Shown here piece after piece: positions 36,358 to 47,659 of a stretch of 60,253 nt of DNA; the stretch's first letter is position 1; every line of letters starts with the position of its first letter. Below the pieces are notes generated by a model. The model saw only the letters and a program-made list of their open reading frames with translations, was not told the DNA's origin and searched no databases. The translations under genes were made by a program, and so were the position numbers. Source of the DNA: Azolla pinnata (Eukaryota; Streptophyta; Polypodiopsida; Salviniales; Salviniaceae); the NCBI GenBank assembly GCA_037176905.1, contig JBBBWG010027879.1, positions 1-60,253 of the forward strand. Direction: 5' to 3'.

Positions 36358-36555
36358 AACTGTCTTTACCTGAGCGGAAGAAGATGAAGAGGAGGAGGAG
36401 GAGGAGGGAATGTAGATGCCTACTCCATCTGCTGCTGCTGCTGCTGCTTCTTCGTCTTCGCGCCATCCATAGATTTCGAGGTCGAGGAGCAGCAGAGGGA
36501 CGGAGGTGAGGGAAACGAGGGAGAGGAGGAGAAGCATGGGGAAGCAGCAAGCCAT
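31514..36555 (-). CDS. O-fucosyltransferase-like (GT106/DUF246) glycosyltransferase, 9 exons
   Basis: Plant-specific PF10250 family; members include pectin RG-I rhamnosyltransferases and putative protein O-fucosyltransferases acting in the Golgi. The exact donor and acceptor cannot be told here. Exons in transcript order: 36370-36555, 35138-35246, 33757-33833, 33562-33650, 33217-33403, 32719-32900, 32408-32510, 31971-32302, 31514-31742. All phases agree; 497 aa. A short hydrophobic N-terminus (MACCFPMLLLLSLVSL) fits a type II signal anchor, followed by a Ser-rich stem. Motifs: LWASKHAMDYHGC, TSGGLNQQRTG (116-124), FWKDSSNFSDIFD, ALHLRFEPDMLAFSGC, KCPLTPEEVG, YVASGEVYGG, DVFVTNNNGNMARILAGRR, and C-terminal GEFFENPDACICE. 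All match the family's conserved order. The start is the first in-frame ATG giving a hydrophobic leader; exons 1 and 2 are less conserved and so less certain than the rest. Confidence 0.92.
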
Positions 36556-36601
36556 GGCGGGAGGGGGAACGGGGAAACGTACGCACGTAGCGAAGGCGCA
36601 C

Positions 36602-36772
36602 CTAGAGATGGTCGAAGGAAGAGGCGAGAACGGCGTTTACGTGGGAGAGCGCGGCGAGGAGGCGAGGAAGCGGGAGCTGCAGGTACAGAGAACCAGAAGA
36701 AGAAGCAGAAGACGAAGACGAAGAAGAAGAAGACGGCGGCGGCGATGGCGATGGCGAGGAAGCAGGTGCCAT
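36602..36772 (-). other. Possible upstream ORF (56 aa) of the glycosyltransferase
   Basis: ATG to TAG frame with a Pro/Ser-rich start (MAPASSPSPSPPP) lying 47 bases upstream of, and out of frame with, the chosen start. If within the transcript it would be an upstream ORF; it could instead belong to an unrecognised alternative first exon. Confidence 0.3.
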
Positions 36773-37200
36773 GGAAGCTTGAGAAATCGTTTTTGCAGGA
36801 AAACGAAGAAGGAAGAAGAAGAAAGAAGAAGAAGAAGGAAATTTATTTGTTTTTTTAAGAAAAGAAAAAAGAAAGCAAAATGGCGATTAATAATTAATTA
36901 ATCATTGAATAATTTTGCTCTCATTTTTCCCCTCTCCTTTTTTTTAACAAAGCACGGGGTAAAAACAAATATATTTTATTTATTTATTTTCATTTTTTAT
37001 TTTTTTCCCCAGCTTCTCTATAAATATATAAATGTGTAAATATAAATATGGTCGTATTTTATATATTTAGCTCCCCCCCCTTTTTTCTTTTTCTTTTTCT
37101 TTTTTCTTTTTCTTTTTTCTTTTTTCTTCCCCCATTTCTCTCCTCTCCTTTTTCTTGTCTCTCTTTTCGCGCCTTTGCGTTTTGCGTTCTGCGTTTTGCG
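36773..37200. other. AT-rich and pyrimidine-rich spacer
   Basis: Upstream side of the glycosyltransferase gene. Holds GAA/AAG runs, TTTATTTATTT, and a long CTTTTT tract at 37070-37150. No gene seen. Confidence 0.6.
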
Positions 37201-37810
37201 TTTCCCGGACAGACAGACATACGTATACAAATGCGTATGTATACGTACGCACGCACGCATGCACACATACGCACATACGCACGCATACATGCATAGACGC
37301 ATGCACACATACGCACACACGCACATGCATACATGCATACACCCACCTGCACACATACGCACATACGCACGCATACATACATACACACGCACGCACATTA
37401 CGCACATACGCACGCATACATACATACACACGCATGCACACATACGCACATGCGCACGCACACGCACATACATACATACACACGCACACGCACATACGCA
37501 CATACGCACATACGCACGCAAACATACATACACAGACACACATACACACATACACACACATGCACACATACATACACACACAAACATACACACATACACA
37601 CACATCACACACACACATACACACACATGCACACATGCACACATGCACACATACAGACATGCACACATGCACACATACAGACAGACACACACACATGCAT
37701 ACATGCACACATACATACACACACATAGACACGCATGCACACATGCATGCACATACACATACATACACACGCATGCACGCATGCACACATACATACACAC
37801 GCATACGCGT
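37200..37810. repeat. Alternating purine-pyrimidine microsatellite tract
   Basis: Some 600 bp of ACAC, ATAC, GCAC and ATGC dinucleotide steps with almost no break in purine-pyrimidine alternation. Frames are open on both strands (Thr-His-Ile-Arg on +, Cys-Val-Tyr on -), clearly by composition. Confidence 0.9.
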
Positions 37811-38620
37811 AATGTGTTTCTTCGGAATCTTTATGTCCGAGGCAAGAGCTTAAGCACGAAGCATTGAACTTACTCTTCCGAGAGATGAAGATGTTTCGAT
37901 CGTTTTGCATTGCAGTGTCCAAGTTATATAAATTGTCAGCCTGTACAAGTTTTCGATCCATAACTAATGAAAGGATTATACTTTGTTTTCTGTTAAAAGA
38001 AAAACACATGCACGCACATATACATACATACATACATAGACGAGCAATGGTCGAGATAGGGTTTGAAGGTTTAGGGTTTAGGGTTTAGGGTTTAGGGTTT
38101 AGGGTTTGTTTCGTCTTTCATCTTGTTTTTTTTTTCCCAAAATAAAAGTCCCTCCATTAGTGATAAATTTGATCGAAGTCTGGCCTTTTACATTATACTC
38201 CAGCTTTGCTTAATGATTTTGCGTCAATCAATCGAGTAAAACGCAATCGGAGACGGAAATATCCAGCGAGAGCGCTGCTTATCTCCATTCGACGCTTACC
38301 TGGTTATAGGGAAACAAAACACGTATCTTCGTTCCAATTTCCATGGGATCGAAACCTTTTTCTTTCTTAACTACCTACAACATCAGAAAAGCCCCTGCTG
38401 TTAGATCATCGTAGTGTCAAAAAACAAGCTCCTTCCAAATTGCTGCCACAGTTTCCGCTGCTGCTGGTGTACGATTTCACCTTCTTACCTTCTTACCAAC
38501 TTGCTCATTTTGCCAAGCAGATTGGAAGGATCGGAAGCAAGCTGCCGTGCTGTCCTAAACCACGGATCTGAATTCCGCCTTGTCTTTCCAGATTCCAGAC
38601 TTATCCAAAGACGTACATTC
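37811..38620. other. Intergenic with a short telomeric block
   Basis: No gene seen. A perfect run of about six TTTAGGG repeats lies at 38067-38108. Confidence 0.65.
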
Positions 38621-39112
38621 ATACATTCATACATACACACACAATCATGCATGCTTGCATAACATACATGCATGTATGCATGCATACATACATAACATGC
38701 ATGCATGCATGGATGATGCATGATGCACAACACACACGTGCTCCGTTTCCTTTTTCTTTTTGGCACGTGACTCTTTCCACCTACTCGGGCTCTTCTCATC
38801 CCCTGCCTTCGCACGTGTGAATGCATCCTACCCTTCACCATCCCTTCCCCCATCATAAACACACACACACACATACATACATCCATACACACACATACAT
38901 ACATCCATATGCATACATACATGCACACATACATACACACGCACATACATGCACGCACACATACATACATACACATACACACACATGCATATGTGCATAC
39001 ATACATGCATGCATACACACACATACATACATGCATATGTGCATACATGCATGCATGCATGCACGCACACATACATACATACATACATACATACATACAT
39101 ACATACATCTCT
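38621..39112. repeat. CATA/CATGCATG microsatellite tract
   Basis: Mixed ACATACAT, GCATGCAT and ACACAC repeats, ending in a pure CATA run at about 39067-39108. A non-repetitive island lies at about 38720-38850. Open frames on both strands are compositional. Confidence 0.85.
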
Positions 39113-39439
39113 GGTGCCCAAGAGGGGGAAATGAAAGAAGAGTTAAGCGAACGAAGAATTAGGGTTTTAGGAGCACGATTCCTCCTCTTCTTCTTCTTCT
39201 GCTTCTGCTGCTGCTTTGGGGGTGGGTGTGAATTAGGTAGGGGGGTTTAGGGACATGCCGCGTGTGCGCTGCTTACTTATCGATCGGATTCCGTGGGCCA
39301 AAAAAAAGGGGGGGAGCCTCGTTCGAACGATCCGAACGTGTGCTTATCGTATCGGCACAGCTTCGAACGTGTGCTTATCATATCGGCACAGCTTCGAACG
39401 TGTGCTTATCATATCGGCACAGCTTTGAACGTGTGCGCT

Positions 39440-39474
<35 letters not shown>

Positions 39475-41800
39475 ATCTGGCTCCCCCGCCTGCATATGAC
39501 GAAAGAGTTGGCAGTTCTCTCGGGGAACTGCGAACTGCGAACTGCGCCGATTCTGCCACCACCTGGGCACTACCCAACAGTTGCGCAATCAATGATGCGG
39601 AACATGGTGCGATCATCGTCTGAACAGGTTCCCAGATCGAAGCGATCGCCGGCCACAACTGACACCGATCGCGACAAGTCGCATTGTGGACCCTCATGGC
39701 CAAGTCCTGTTAGATTAAATGAAGAGCCATTCCGCTTGATCGCATTCGAACGGTTCTACCGCAGCTGTTCTCAAGCTTAACTTCCTCGAGTTATGGAGAA
39801 ATCTGCAGTTTTCTTCGTAGGAGACTTCCTAAACCTTCTTACATGGAAGCTCTCAAACTCCATGTTGGCTTTTTCCATCAAGCTGCGAAGTATATCTTCC
39901 CAAATCCAAGAGATATATGAACAAGTTCAAAGGATGTGGATGACCTATATATATATATATATCTCTCTCTGTTCTATGTAATTGTACACCGATTCGATGC
40001 ACCGATTGTGAAAAGTTTTAATATTACTAATGATGAATCTCACTAAGACATCGATCATGTCCTCCTCTGGATCCATGTTTGCGATGTGAATCAATCAACC
40101 TACACTACTGCAACTCACCCTCAAAAGTTATACACAAACTCTCGATCGATTGTGGGCGTGCCCGAATAATAACATGCATACAAAGTAGCTCCTTTGCTTT
40201 TTTTGAACCTCTCGATCGACGATTTGCATGTGGCCACTTCCGGATCCATTCCGTCCACGTTACGGAGCATGTCATCACCTTCTTGTCTCCTTCTCTCCAC
40301 AAGTATCGCCTTTCCCATCGGATCGATCGATTTATCGGGCAGGGACTCTTCTCCCTTTGCAAAAGAGATTCCGAAACTCGGCCGCATTAGCAGTTATCGC
40401 TTTCTTGCAACGATTTCCAATCGGCTGCGTTCGCAGGATCGCATTCCTCGGCTTACTTGACACGGGCCGGAGAAAGTATGTTTTCACATGCAATTATTCG
40501 TAAAATCATTGATCATGGTCCTTGTCGACGGCCCAGCCAAGGATATTGATTCCCCGGCAATCTGCTTCCCCAAGTAAATTCTCTTAGAATCATTGTTCCT
40601 ATCGAGCATAACACCACCACTATCTAGCCGATACAAGAAAATCAATCCGATATACAAGACATTGATGGTGCTAACAAGTTCTTGGCATCTTCCGGTGACC
40701 GAGCTGAGAAAACGAGGGATTCAAAGCTGCGCATATTCCACAAATGACGCATCCTACGAAAACCGTCAAAGCACCCCAATTTTCTAATCTAAAATTTGGC
40801 ATCGCCATCGAATCCTTAATCTCATCACAAATCTCATTTTCATCAAAACACTGAGCTATTCGCAATGTGTTCCACGATGGCGGTCATAGGCATGTTATGC
40901 CTCGGTGAATCGGTTCCTTATGTCTGGAAATTAATCCCTCTGGTGATTAGAATCAGTCCTTTTAGGATTCTTTGATTGCTAAAATCAATCCACCAATCGT
41001 TGGGTTTAATTCTCCTCAACGGCTACGATTGATGTCCTGATCAATCGTATTTGTTCTAAACCCACTGGGATTGATTTCAAATTGATCATGATGAGTTAGA
41101 ACTTAAGCCACCCTCCCTAGACAATGCACTCCATGGCACTTCGCTATTCTTCTTCTTCTTCTCGCTGATCATTATCATCATCCATATCTGTTTTATGATA
41201 TGCAAATTCTTTCTCCCTTTTGAAGCTCTCTATCACTGCCTGATGTAACAGAATTGCACATAAGCGGTGGCATGAGCTCTTCGATGTTTTAACCAGCACA
41301 GTGGTGACCAATGATTCGACGATCTTTTATTGAGAATAGTCGGACGATAACAATTCCAAAGCGATGTCTATATCTTGAACAAAAGTTCCCCCTTCATTCT
41401 TCGGCAAGGGGACTCTGCACCAAATCTTTTGCATCATCATCCTGGATTGATAATGGTTTGGCCATTGAGAGGTGGTCCTCTCATGATACGATCTTGTATC
41501 TCATAAAGCTCTAGTGAAGTAAAAGAGAGCAGTAATCAATTGCCAAGAACCAGATCAATTTCAATTTCCTTTCCTGCGATCAATTTCAATTTTCGTTTTT
41601 TCCTTTTCAGATTCCATTTCCGTAGGTCTAACATTCTGCCAAATTCACCTCTTTGTATCAAGAAAACAAAAACTATGAGAACGATGGAACATGATCGTAA
41701 GGTTGTCCTCATACTGAGGATGCTTCAGGACCGCATCAGAATGTTGGCTCTTCCAAAAACACTGATCATGCACGTATAAGCATCTTGTCCAAGATGTAGC
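39113..41800. other. Region without recognisable genes
   Basis: Contains a 31-bp unit (TTCGAACGTGTGCTTATCAT and variants) repeated about four times at 39330-39440, immediately followed by an (ATCT)n run at 39446-39475. A (TA)n run lies near 39946-39962. Many short frames exist but none resembles a family; the longest (39262-39780) runs through the repeats. Confidence 0.55.
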
Positions 41801-41830
41801 AAGATACATCAGTCACACATTCAGTCAAAA

Positions 41831-42030
41831 AAGGCTCGTCCTTGTTCCAGTAAACCAGTATTAGTACATCAACCTCACATTTCTGAAGTAATCTATACCA
41901 AATCCATCCATGTGAATGTTACATCTTCCAGAAATGAAACATGATTTAAAACTCAAACATGCTGTCAAAATAGACTCATCCTTCGTGTTCCAGTAAACCA
42001 GTATCAGAACATCAAGCTCGCCTTTCTGAA
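41831..42030. repeat. Two copies of a short unit, 134 bp apart
   Basis: CTCGTCCTTGTTCCAGTAAA with the following ACCAGTATTAG (from about 41833) recurs from about 41967 as CTCATCCTTCGTGTTCCAGT and onward, with about 60 bp shared. It lies just downstream of the PPR remnant on the - strand. Confidence 0.6.
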
Positions 42031-42069
42031 ATAGTCTGTTGCCGAATCGAACACATCTGTGTGAATGTG

Positions 42070-42420
42070 TCTATGTTACCACAATTGCTGAAAAACACAT
42101 GTGAATAGGACTCCATCGAGGGGCAAGACCCCCTCATCTCCCATCGGTTCGAAGCATTTAAGAGCTCCTTCACCCATGTCCATGCTGAGCATATCCAGAG
42201 ATAAATGCATCCCGTGAACGATCTCGAATCCGTTTTGGAGGAGATTTTCAAGCATATGCCATGTTTTGTCGAGCATACCACCACATTTGGCATCCATACC
42301 GACCAAAGAGTTTCTCAGGATGGTGATTGTTTCCAACAATCCATCCTTCTGAAGCATCTATCTCAACACACCACATCCTCCCACAAACTTTCGAATCACA
42401 TATACAGGGCATAGAGATAG
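42070..42420 (-). pseudogene. Decayed PLS-class PPR gene fragment
   Basis: PPR proteins bind organelle RNA. Read on the - strand, one frame (42076-42357) contains LRNSLVGMDAKCG, matching the family's NSLVDMYAKCG, then about 45 residues later GEGALKCFEPMGDEGVLPLD, matching the GEEAL-LF-M--EGV-PD motif of the next repeat. The order and spacing are those of adjacent PPR motifs. The frame is short, has stops on both sides, and adjacent frames (to about 42765) show only weak resemblance. It is a remnant, not a working gene. Old retrocopies of PPR genes are common in seedless plants. Confidence 0.7.
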
Positions 42421-42779
42421 CGCCATTTTCCATATCATCGGAGCACTTCAATGTAGCAGGTGCATATCCATGCCGAGCAAGCCTGGAGATGAGGAAAGAT
42501 TTCCATAACCTTAGGTTGAAACATCGAGCACGGTAAGCTAAGAAAGGTCTCTACCGACTGATGGGTCTTCTGTTTCCCACATGATTTTCACAGCCGGATG
42601 AGCGAATTCTGATCTCTGGACACCAAACCTGCAATCGGGAATGTTCTTACCATACCACATGGGAGTGTTCGTTTCTGAAGAACCATTTTGCTCGATCTCC
42701 ATCACAATGAAGGTCAGCAACACAAGACTGTTGAGTGATTCAACACATCTTGTCTTACACTTCACTCATCACACTTAGC

Positions 42780-43820
42780 AACTTTAATCACCCTTACAAA
42801 TGATGGTTTAGGAAGCAAAAACAACCTCGAAGAATCTTCGCAAGAACAACCTCGAAGAATCATTGCCCAAAACAACCTTGGAGAATCATCACAAAAACAA
42901 CCTTGGAGAATCATCACAAAAACAACCTCGAAGAATCATCGCAACGACTTGCAGGTTGATGGCATCAGAGAACTCCTTCCTACCCATGGATCTTAGCCTC
43001 TCATCATTTTTGTCTCGTGGAATGCCCTGTTTGATCGTTGAGACGAAAGCCTGGGACCGACTGCATTACTCGATATCTCAGTATTGCAGCCTACACAATT
43101 TGTCGAACGGCAGTATTTCTGCATCGGCTTGTTTGAGTAAGATTGCTAGTTTAGAACGAATCTTTCTAAACTCGTTGGTTAGCAAGGCGCCTGGAAAGGC
43201 GGTGTCGAAATGAGATGATCTTGCGTGGCGTGGAATTAAGTGTGCAAACCATGGAGGCTTGATGCTGAAATGCTATTAAATGTATGTGAGCATATACGGT
43301 GGGCACGGAGGATAAGATAGATTTTACTGCAAGAACGAATCCTGCCACGGATGCACTTAGGCTCTGACAATTGAATACAAGCAACATGATGTATGGATGG
43401 ATGGATGGTAAGCTGGTTTAAGCGTTCCGATTCATCTAGCGGCAAGTCCATTCAACATTTGCTATGTGCATGGGAATCGAAATCTGGCATCGAAGGCAAG
43501 TTCGGCATTTTGCTGTGTGCCTCGGAATCGGAATCTGGCACCGACCGCAGTTCAACATCGAAATCTCGCATCGAAGTCAACTCCGCAGCAATTCGCTGAT
43601 TGCTTGGGGGATTCGGAAACTGGCATTGACCACAGTTCAGCAGGCCGCAAGGGATTTGGATCTGGCATCAAAGGTAGCTCAACACGAGTTGTGCAGTTGG
43701 GGAGTCAATGGTTTGGAATCTGGCACTGGCTGCAATTCCGCATCTGCTCGGGGAAGGGCGAGGTTGAATGGGCAAAATTTGGCAGTGATGGTGATGACAA
43801 GATAGAATCATCGGGCAATA
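42780..43820. other. Degenerate repeats, no gene
   Basis: At 42825-42945 a unit of about 27-30 bp containing AACAACCTCGAAGAATCATC occurs about five times. At 43455-43740 a looser unit with GAATCTGGCA and GACCGCAGTTCA recurs about five times. Open frames here are built from these repeats. Confidence 0.55.
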
Positions 43821-43824
43821 CCTA

Positions 43825-44230
43825 GAAACCCTAAACCCATAAACCCTAGAACTTAAACCCTAAACCCATAAACCCTAAAATTTAAACCCTAAACCCATAA
43901 ACCCTAAAACTTAAACCCTAAACCCATAAACCCTAAAACTTAAACCCTAAACCCATAACCCCTAAAACTTAAACCCTAAACCCATAACCCCTAAAATTTA
44001 AACCCTAAACCGATAAACCTTAAACCCATAAACCCTAAAACTTAAACCCTAAGTCCATAAACCCTAAGTCCATAAACCCATAAACCCTAAACCTATAGAC
44101 CCCAAAACTTAAACCCTAAAACTTAAACCCTAAACCCATAAACCCTAAAACTTACACCTTGAAACTTAAAGCCTAAACCCATAAACCCTAAACCCATAAA
44201 CCCTAAACCTTAAACCCTAAATTCCTAGGG
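43825..44230 (-). repeat. Telomere-variant array (CCCTAAACCCATAAA)
   Basis: CCCTAAA and CCCATAAA repeats are organised in a higher-order unit of about 30 bp ending in ACTTAAA, repeated a dozen or so times. The array stops about 120 bp before the methyltransferase start codon, so it is very likely in that gene's promoter or leader. Confidence 0.9.
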
Positions 44231-44347
44231 TTTTGGAAAGGACAGAAAAACTGGGGAGGAAGAAGGAAGGAGACGAAGCAGACGGCGATGGCGATGGCGG
44301 TCGGCCGCCTGCGTACAACTCCTCCCTCCTGAGACACGACGCAGAGA

Positions 44348-45786
44348 ATGGGGCTGCGCCTCGGGCTATGGCTCCGTTACCTGCTCGGCTCCCGCCTCGC
44401 GCCCTTCGTCCCCACTCCTCACCACGTCGCCTCCCACATGCTCCACCTCGCTCGCCTCCGCCCGTCTGATCTCCTGCTCGACCTCGGTTGTGGCGATGGA
44501 CGCCTCCTCATCGCAGGTCTCTCGCTCTCCCCCTCCATTCCTTCATTTCTCATCGTTCGTCTTCATCTTTGATCATCATCTTTATCTTCATCTTCATCTT
44601 CATCTGCATCTGCATCTACATCTTTCATCTTTCATCTTTCGTCTGCATCTACATCTTTCATTTTTCATCTTTCGTCTTCATCTTCATCTTCATCTTCATC
44701 TTCATCTTCATCTTCATGTTTCATCTTCATCGTCATCTTCATCTTCATCTTCATCTTCATCTTCATCGTCATCGTCATCTTCATCTTCATCTTCATCGTC
44801 ATCTTCATCTTCATCTTCATCTTCATCTTCATCTTCATCTTCATGTTTCATCTTCATCTTCATCTTCATCTTCATCTTCATCTTCATCTTCATCTTTCAT
44901 CTTTCATCTTTCATCTTTCATCTTTCATCTTTCATCTTTCATCTTTCATCTTTCATCTCCATCTCCATCTCCATCTCCATCTCCATCTTTCATCTTTCAT
45001 CTTCATCTGCATCTTTCATCTTCATCTTCATCTGCATCTTTCATCTTTTGTCTTCATCTTTTATCTTCATCTTCATCTTCATCTTCATCTTCATCTTCAT
45101 CTTCGTCTTCATCTTTCGTCTTCGTCTTTTATCATTATCTTCATATTCATCTTCCATCTTCCATCTTCATCTTCCTTTTCTTCTTCTTCGTCTTCTTCCT
45201 CCATTTTTTTCACCTGTCTTCGCTGTGTGTTCCACAATGAATGGAATCGCCGTTGCTGCTTCATCTCTTGATCGAATCAAGATCGATCCTTTACGATCTT
45301 TGCTACCAAAGGCCGTCCGGACGTAGCTAGATCCATCTGGCATCATCGTACGCCATCCATTTCATCGATCTTTCTCTCTAGAGGTATGGAACCCTGAATC
45401 TCTTCTGTGTTTTGTTTCTCCTCTTCTTCCGCTCTCTCGTAGCTGCCAAGCTCTACGGTGCCAAAGGCTACGGCGTGGAGCTAGATCCAGCGCTCTTTGC
45501 TGAAGCGAAGCAAGCCATCGCCAAGGAGAATCTCCAGCACATGATCTCTGTGGAGCAGAAGGACGCCTTCGATGCAGATCTAACCACGGCCACTGTGGTC
45601 GCCCTCTATCTGAGCGAAGGAGGAAACCTGAAGCTCCTTCCGAAGATGAGGCGGGAGCTATCCGCAGAAGCTCGCGTTGTTTCCTTCTGTTGGTCTATCC
45701 CAGGCCTGACTCCCAGCAGAACGAGAAAGGTTGATGGCATTCCCATATTCTTATACGACAATCTCCATAGCCAGACGCAGGTCTGA
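44348..45786 (+). CDS. FAM173-like SAM-dependent methyltransferase, 2 exons
   Basis: Class I methyltransferase. Exons 44348-44516 and 45443-45786 join in phase 1 to give 170 aa. Motif I is DLGCGDG (residues 45-51), followed by LLIAAAKLYGAKGYGVELDP, where the acidic residue binding the ribose sits at the end of strand 2. TATVVALYLSEGGNLKLLPK and LRREL-like MRRELSAEARVVS complete the fold. The opening VPTPHHVASHMLHLA matches the family's VPTP element. Animal FAM173 proteins methylate lysines of the ATP synthase c subunit and adenine nucleotide translocase in mitochondria. That role here is inference from fold and short, basic, hydrophobic N-terminus. An overlapping frame from 44233 is out of frame and not supported. 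It lies convergent to DEG7. Confidence 0.85.
44570..45190 (+). repeat. CATCTT hexanucleotide expansion in the methyltransferase intron
   Basis: About 620 bp of CATCTT with CATCGT, CATCTC and CATCTTT variants make up most of the single 926-bp intron (44517-45442). The pyrimidine-rich strand is the transcript strand. Frames through it encode Phe-Ile-His-Leu or poly-Ser, which are compositional only. Confidence 0.92.
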
Positions 45787-47402
45787 AGCTTTCTTGGCCC
45801 CCTTCCTGTAATACAGACCTCCTTTCACCTTCGTCTTCTGCTCCTCCCTTCCTGTCGTGCATCTATTCCTCAGTCTGAGATCTGTGCGTAGTGTAGATGA
45901 TGAATCCATCAATCTTTCCTCATTTCCTACAAAGAGAAAGCTCCCATGGAAGCCTGAGCCATGCATCCATATCCATATAGCTTGCATCTTCTGTCATAGA
46001 TTCCGCGATTGCTGCTATGCCAAGAAAGAGGAGCACAGACACAATAAGGCATCGTCTCCACCATTTCTCCGCAGGTTGAAAGCACAGTGGCAAAGGAAAT
46101 GGTATGCTGCAAAATCGATCTTTGTAACGGTTGAAACAAACAATGAAGAGATTCGATCCAGCTACTCAATACAGGCAGACATCGCGGCGTCTGAGGACAG
46201 AATTTCTTGATCGGTCTTTGGGTCAGACTTCAGAGTGGAAGCTCATCAAACCTTCTCTATGAATACACAAGCACTGAGCTTGTAACTACTACTACTTCAT
46301 AGCAGGAAATCAGAAACTGGTTTTGTGACTAGTCACAAGAACAGTTTTGTGCGATTCATCGCCTTTGTTCATTTGTTTGTCTTCCCTAATATAAGCTATA
46401 TGAAGAATCTAATCTTTGTCAAACTGATGACTGTCAAACTGATGCAAGACAACATCGAATGAGTTCTTAGAATTCATTTGTTTTTCACTGTTTTGTTTCT
46501 CTCCTGATAAGGTATCTGTTTGAAAAATCTAAGAAGGGCCTCTAGTTGGCTTAACAAACCCCCAGAACTCTTTGCAGATCCAGGCATTGATCTCAGAAAG
46601 AGCATCCAGTTTGGTGACCTAGCTCAGAATCGATGGAAAATTCTTGACAAGTTTTTCTAAATGGAAGATTGATCAAGAAGCAGTGTTCCATTCATGTTTT
46701 GGCTTTCATTGTTTGATTAGAAGTACAAATTAGATGAAAAAGAATGTAAGGTGTTTCCAAGTTGGACGCAAATGTTTGTAGGACTTCAGACAGCATTGTC
46801 TGAATTAATGCGGTTGAAATCACAATCTAAAACAACTTGACCAAATCTGTCCAAGCTAATTTGATTAATATGATTGTAATACCAAACTTGAAACAACCTG
46901 TTTTCGGTGGGGAGTTATGTATTGATTATGATGCCAATTCGTTGTTGAAATTCGATTGGAAACTCAAATGGTTTAATCATCACCATTCACCATCTGAATC
47001 CATTTTGAAATTTCCAACTTCCAAAGCTTATACAAATTCAATCTCAAAAACCGTAGCTTCTACATTGAAAACACACACCTGTAGCATTTGATGGTTCAAA
47101 ATCCTGGCAAAATACTTGAATTTTAGCTTCCGAATGTTCGATCTCAAAACCATAGCTTCTGTATTCAAAATACACACACCGCTATAACATTTGATGATTC
47201 AAAATCTTGGGTAATGCAGATTCACCTTGGCAAATGTAGATCACACAAATCAAATTTCTATTAGACAAATGTATCTAATTTCATAATCTTGATAGGAAGG
47301 GCTCTGAAGTTAATTAATCCAATGTGCTCTGGCAACCACTGATGCTAAAATATACCAAAAGTCGAAGTACTATAATGTGTAAAAATAATGAGTGAGAATC
47401 AG

Positions 47403-47443
<41 letters not shown>

Positions 47444-47659
47444 ATTACATCTCAAGGAGCATTTACTTAGCACTCTACTCCGCATCACCAAGGCCCAGCA
47501 AGTGGCCTTGTTTCCTTCATGTTGTGGAGAAAGATTGGGACCTCATTATTAGGTTATTACTATCATATGAAATAGGGCTTCATAAATGATTGCCGGTTAT
47601 TGGGAGTGTAACACTCTGATTTTGCAAGCAATAATATATTGACACAAAGAAGATTACAA
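45787..47659. other. Spacer between convergent genes
   Basis: Holds the 3' regions of the methyltransferase (+) and DEG7 (-). AT-rich, with a (TA)n run at about 47404-47442. Two related stretches with ATCTCAAAA-CCATAGCTTCT (about 47040 and 47140) show a local duplication. No gene seen. Confidence 0.65.

Noticed and set aside
37018-37867. Cys-Val-Tyr and Thr-His repeat proteins of 230-260 codons
   Set aside because: Composition of the alternating CA/TG/CG microsatellite; open in several frames on both strands.
39262-39780. 172-codon + frame
   Set aside because: Built from the 31-bp repeats and the (ATCT)n run; remainder has no recognisable motif.
44233-44469. Alternative start upstream of the methyltransferase
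   Set aside because: Out of frame with motif I; the 44348 frame carries the whole conserved family sequence.
44490-45326. Poly-Ser and Phe-Ile-His frames of 250-278 codons
   Set aside because: They run through the CATCTT repeat in the methyltransferase intron.
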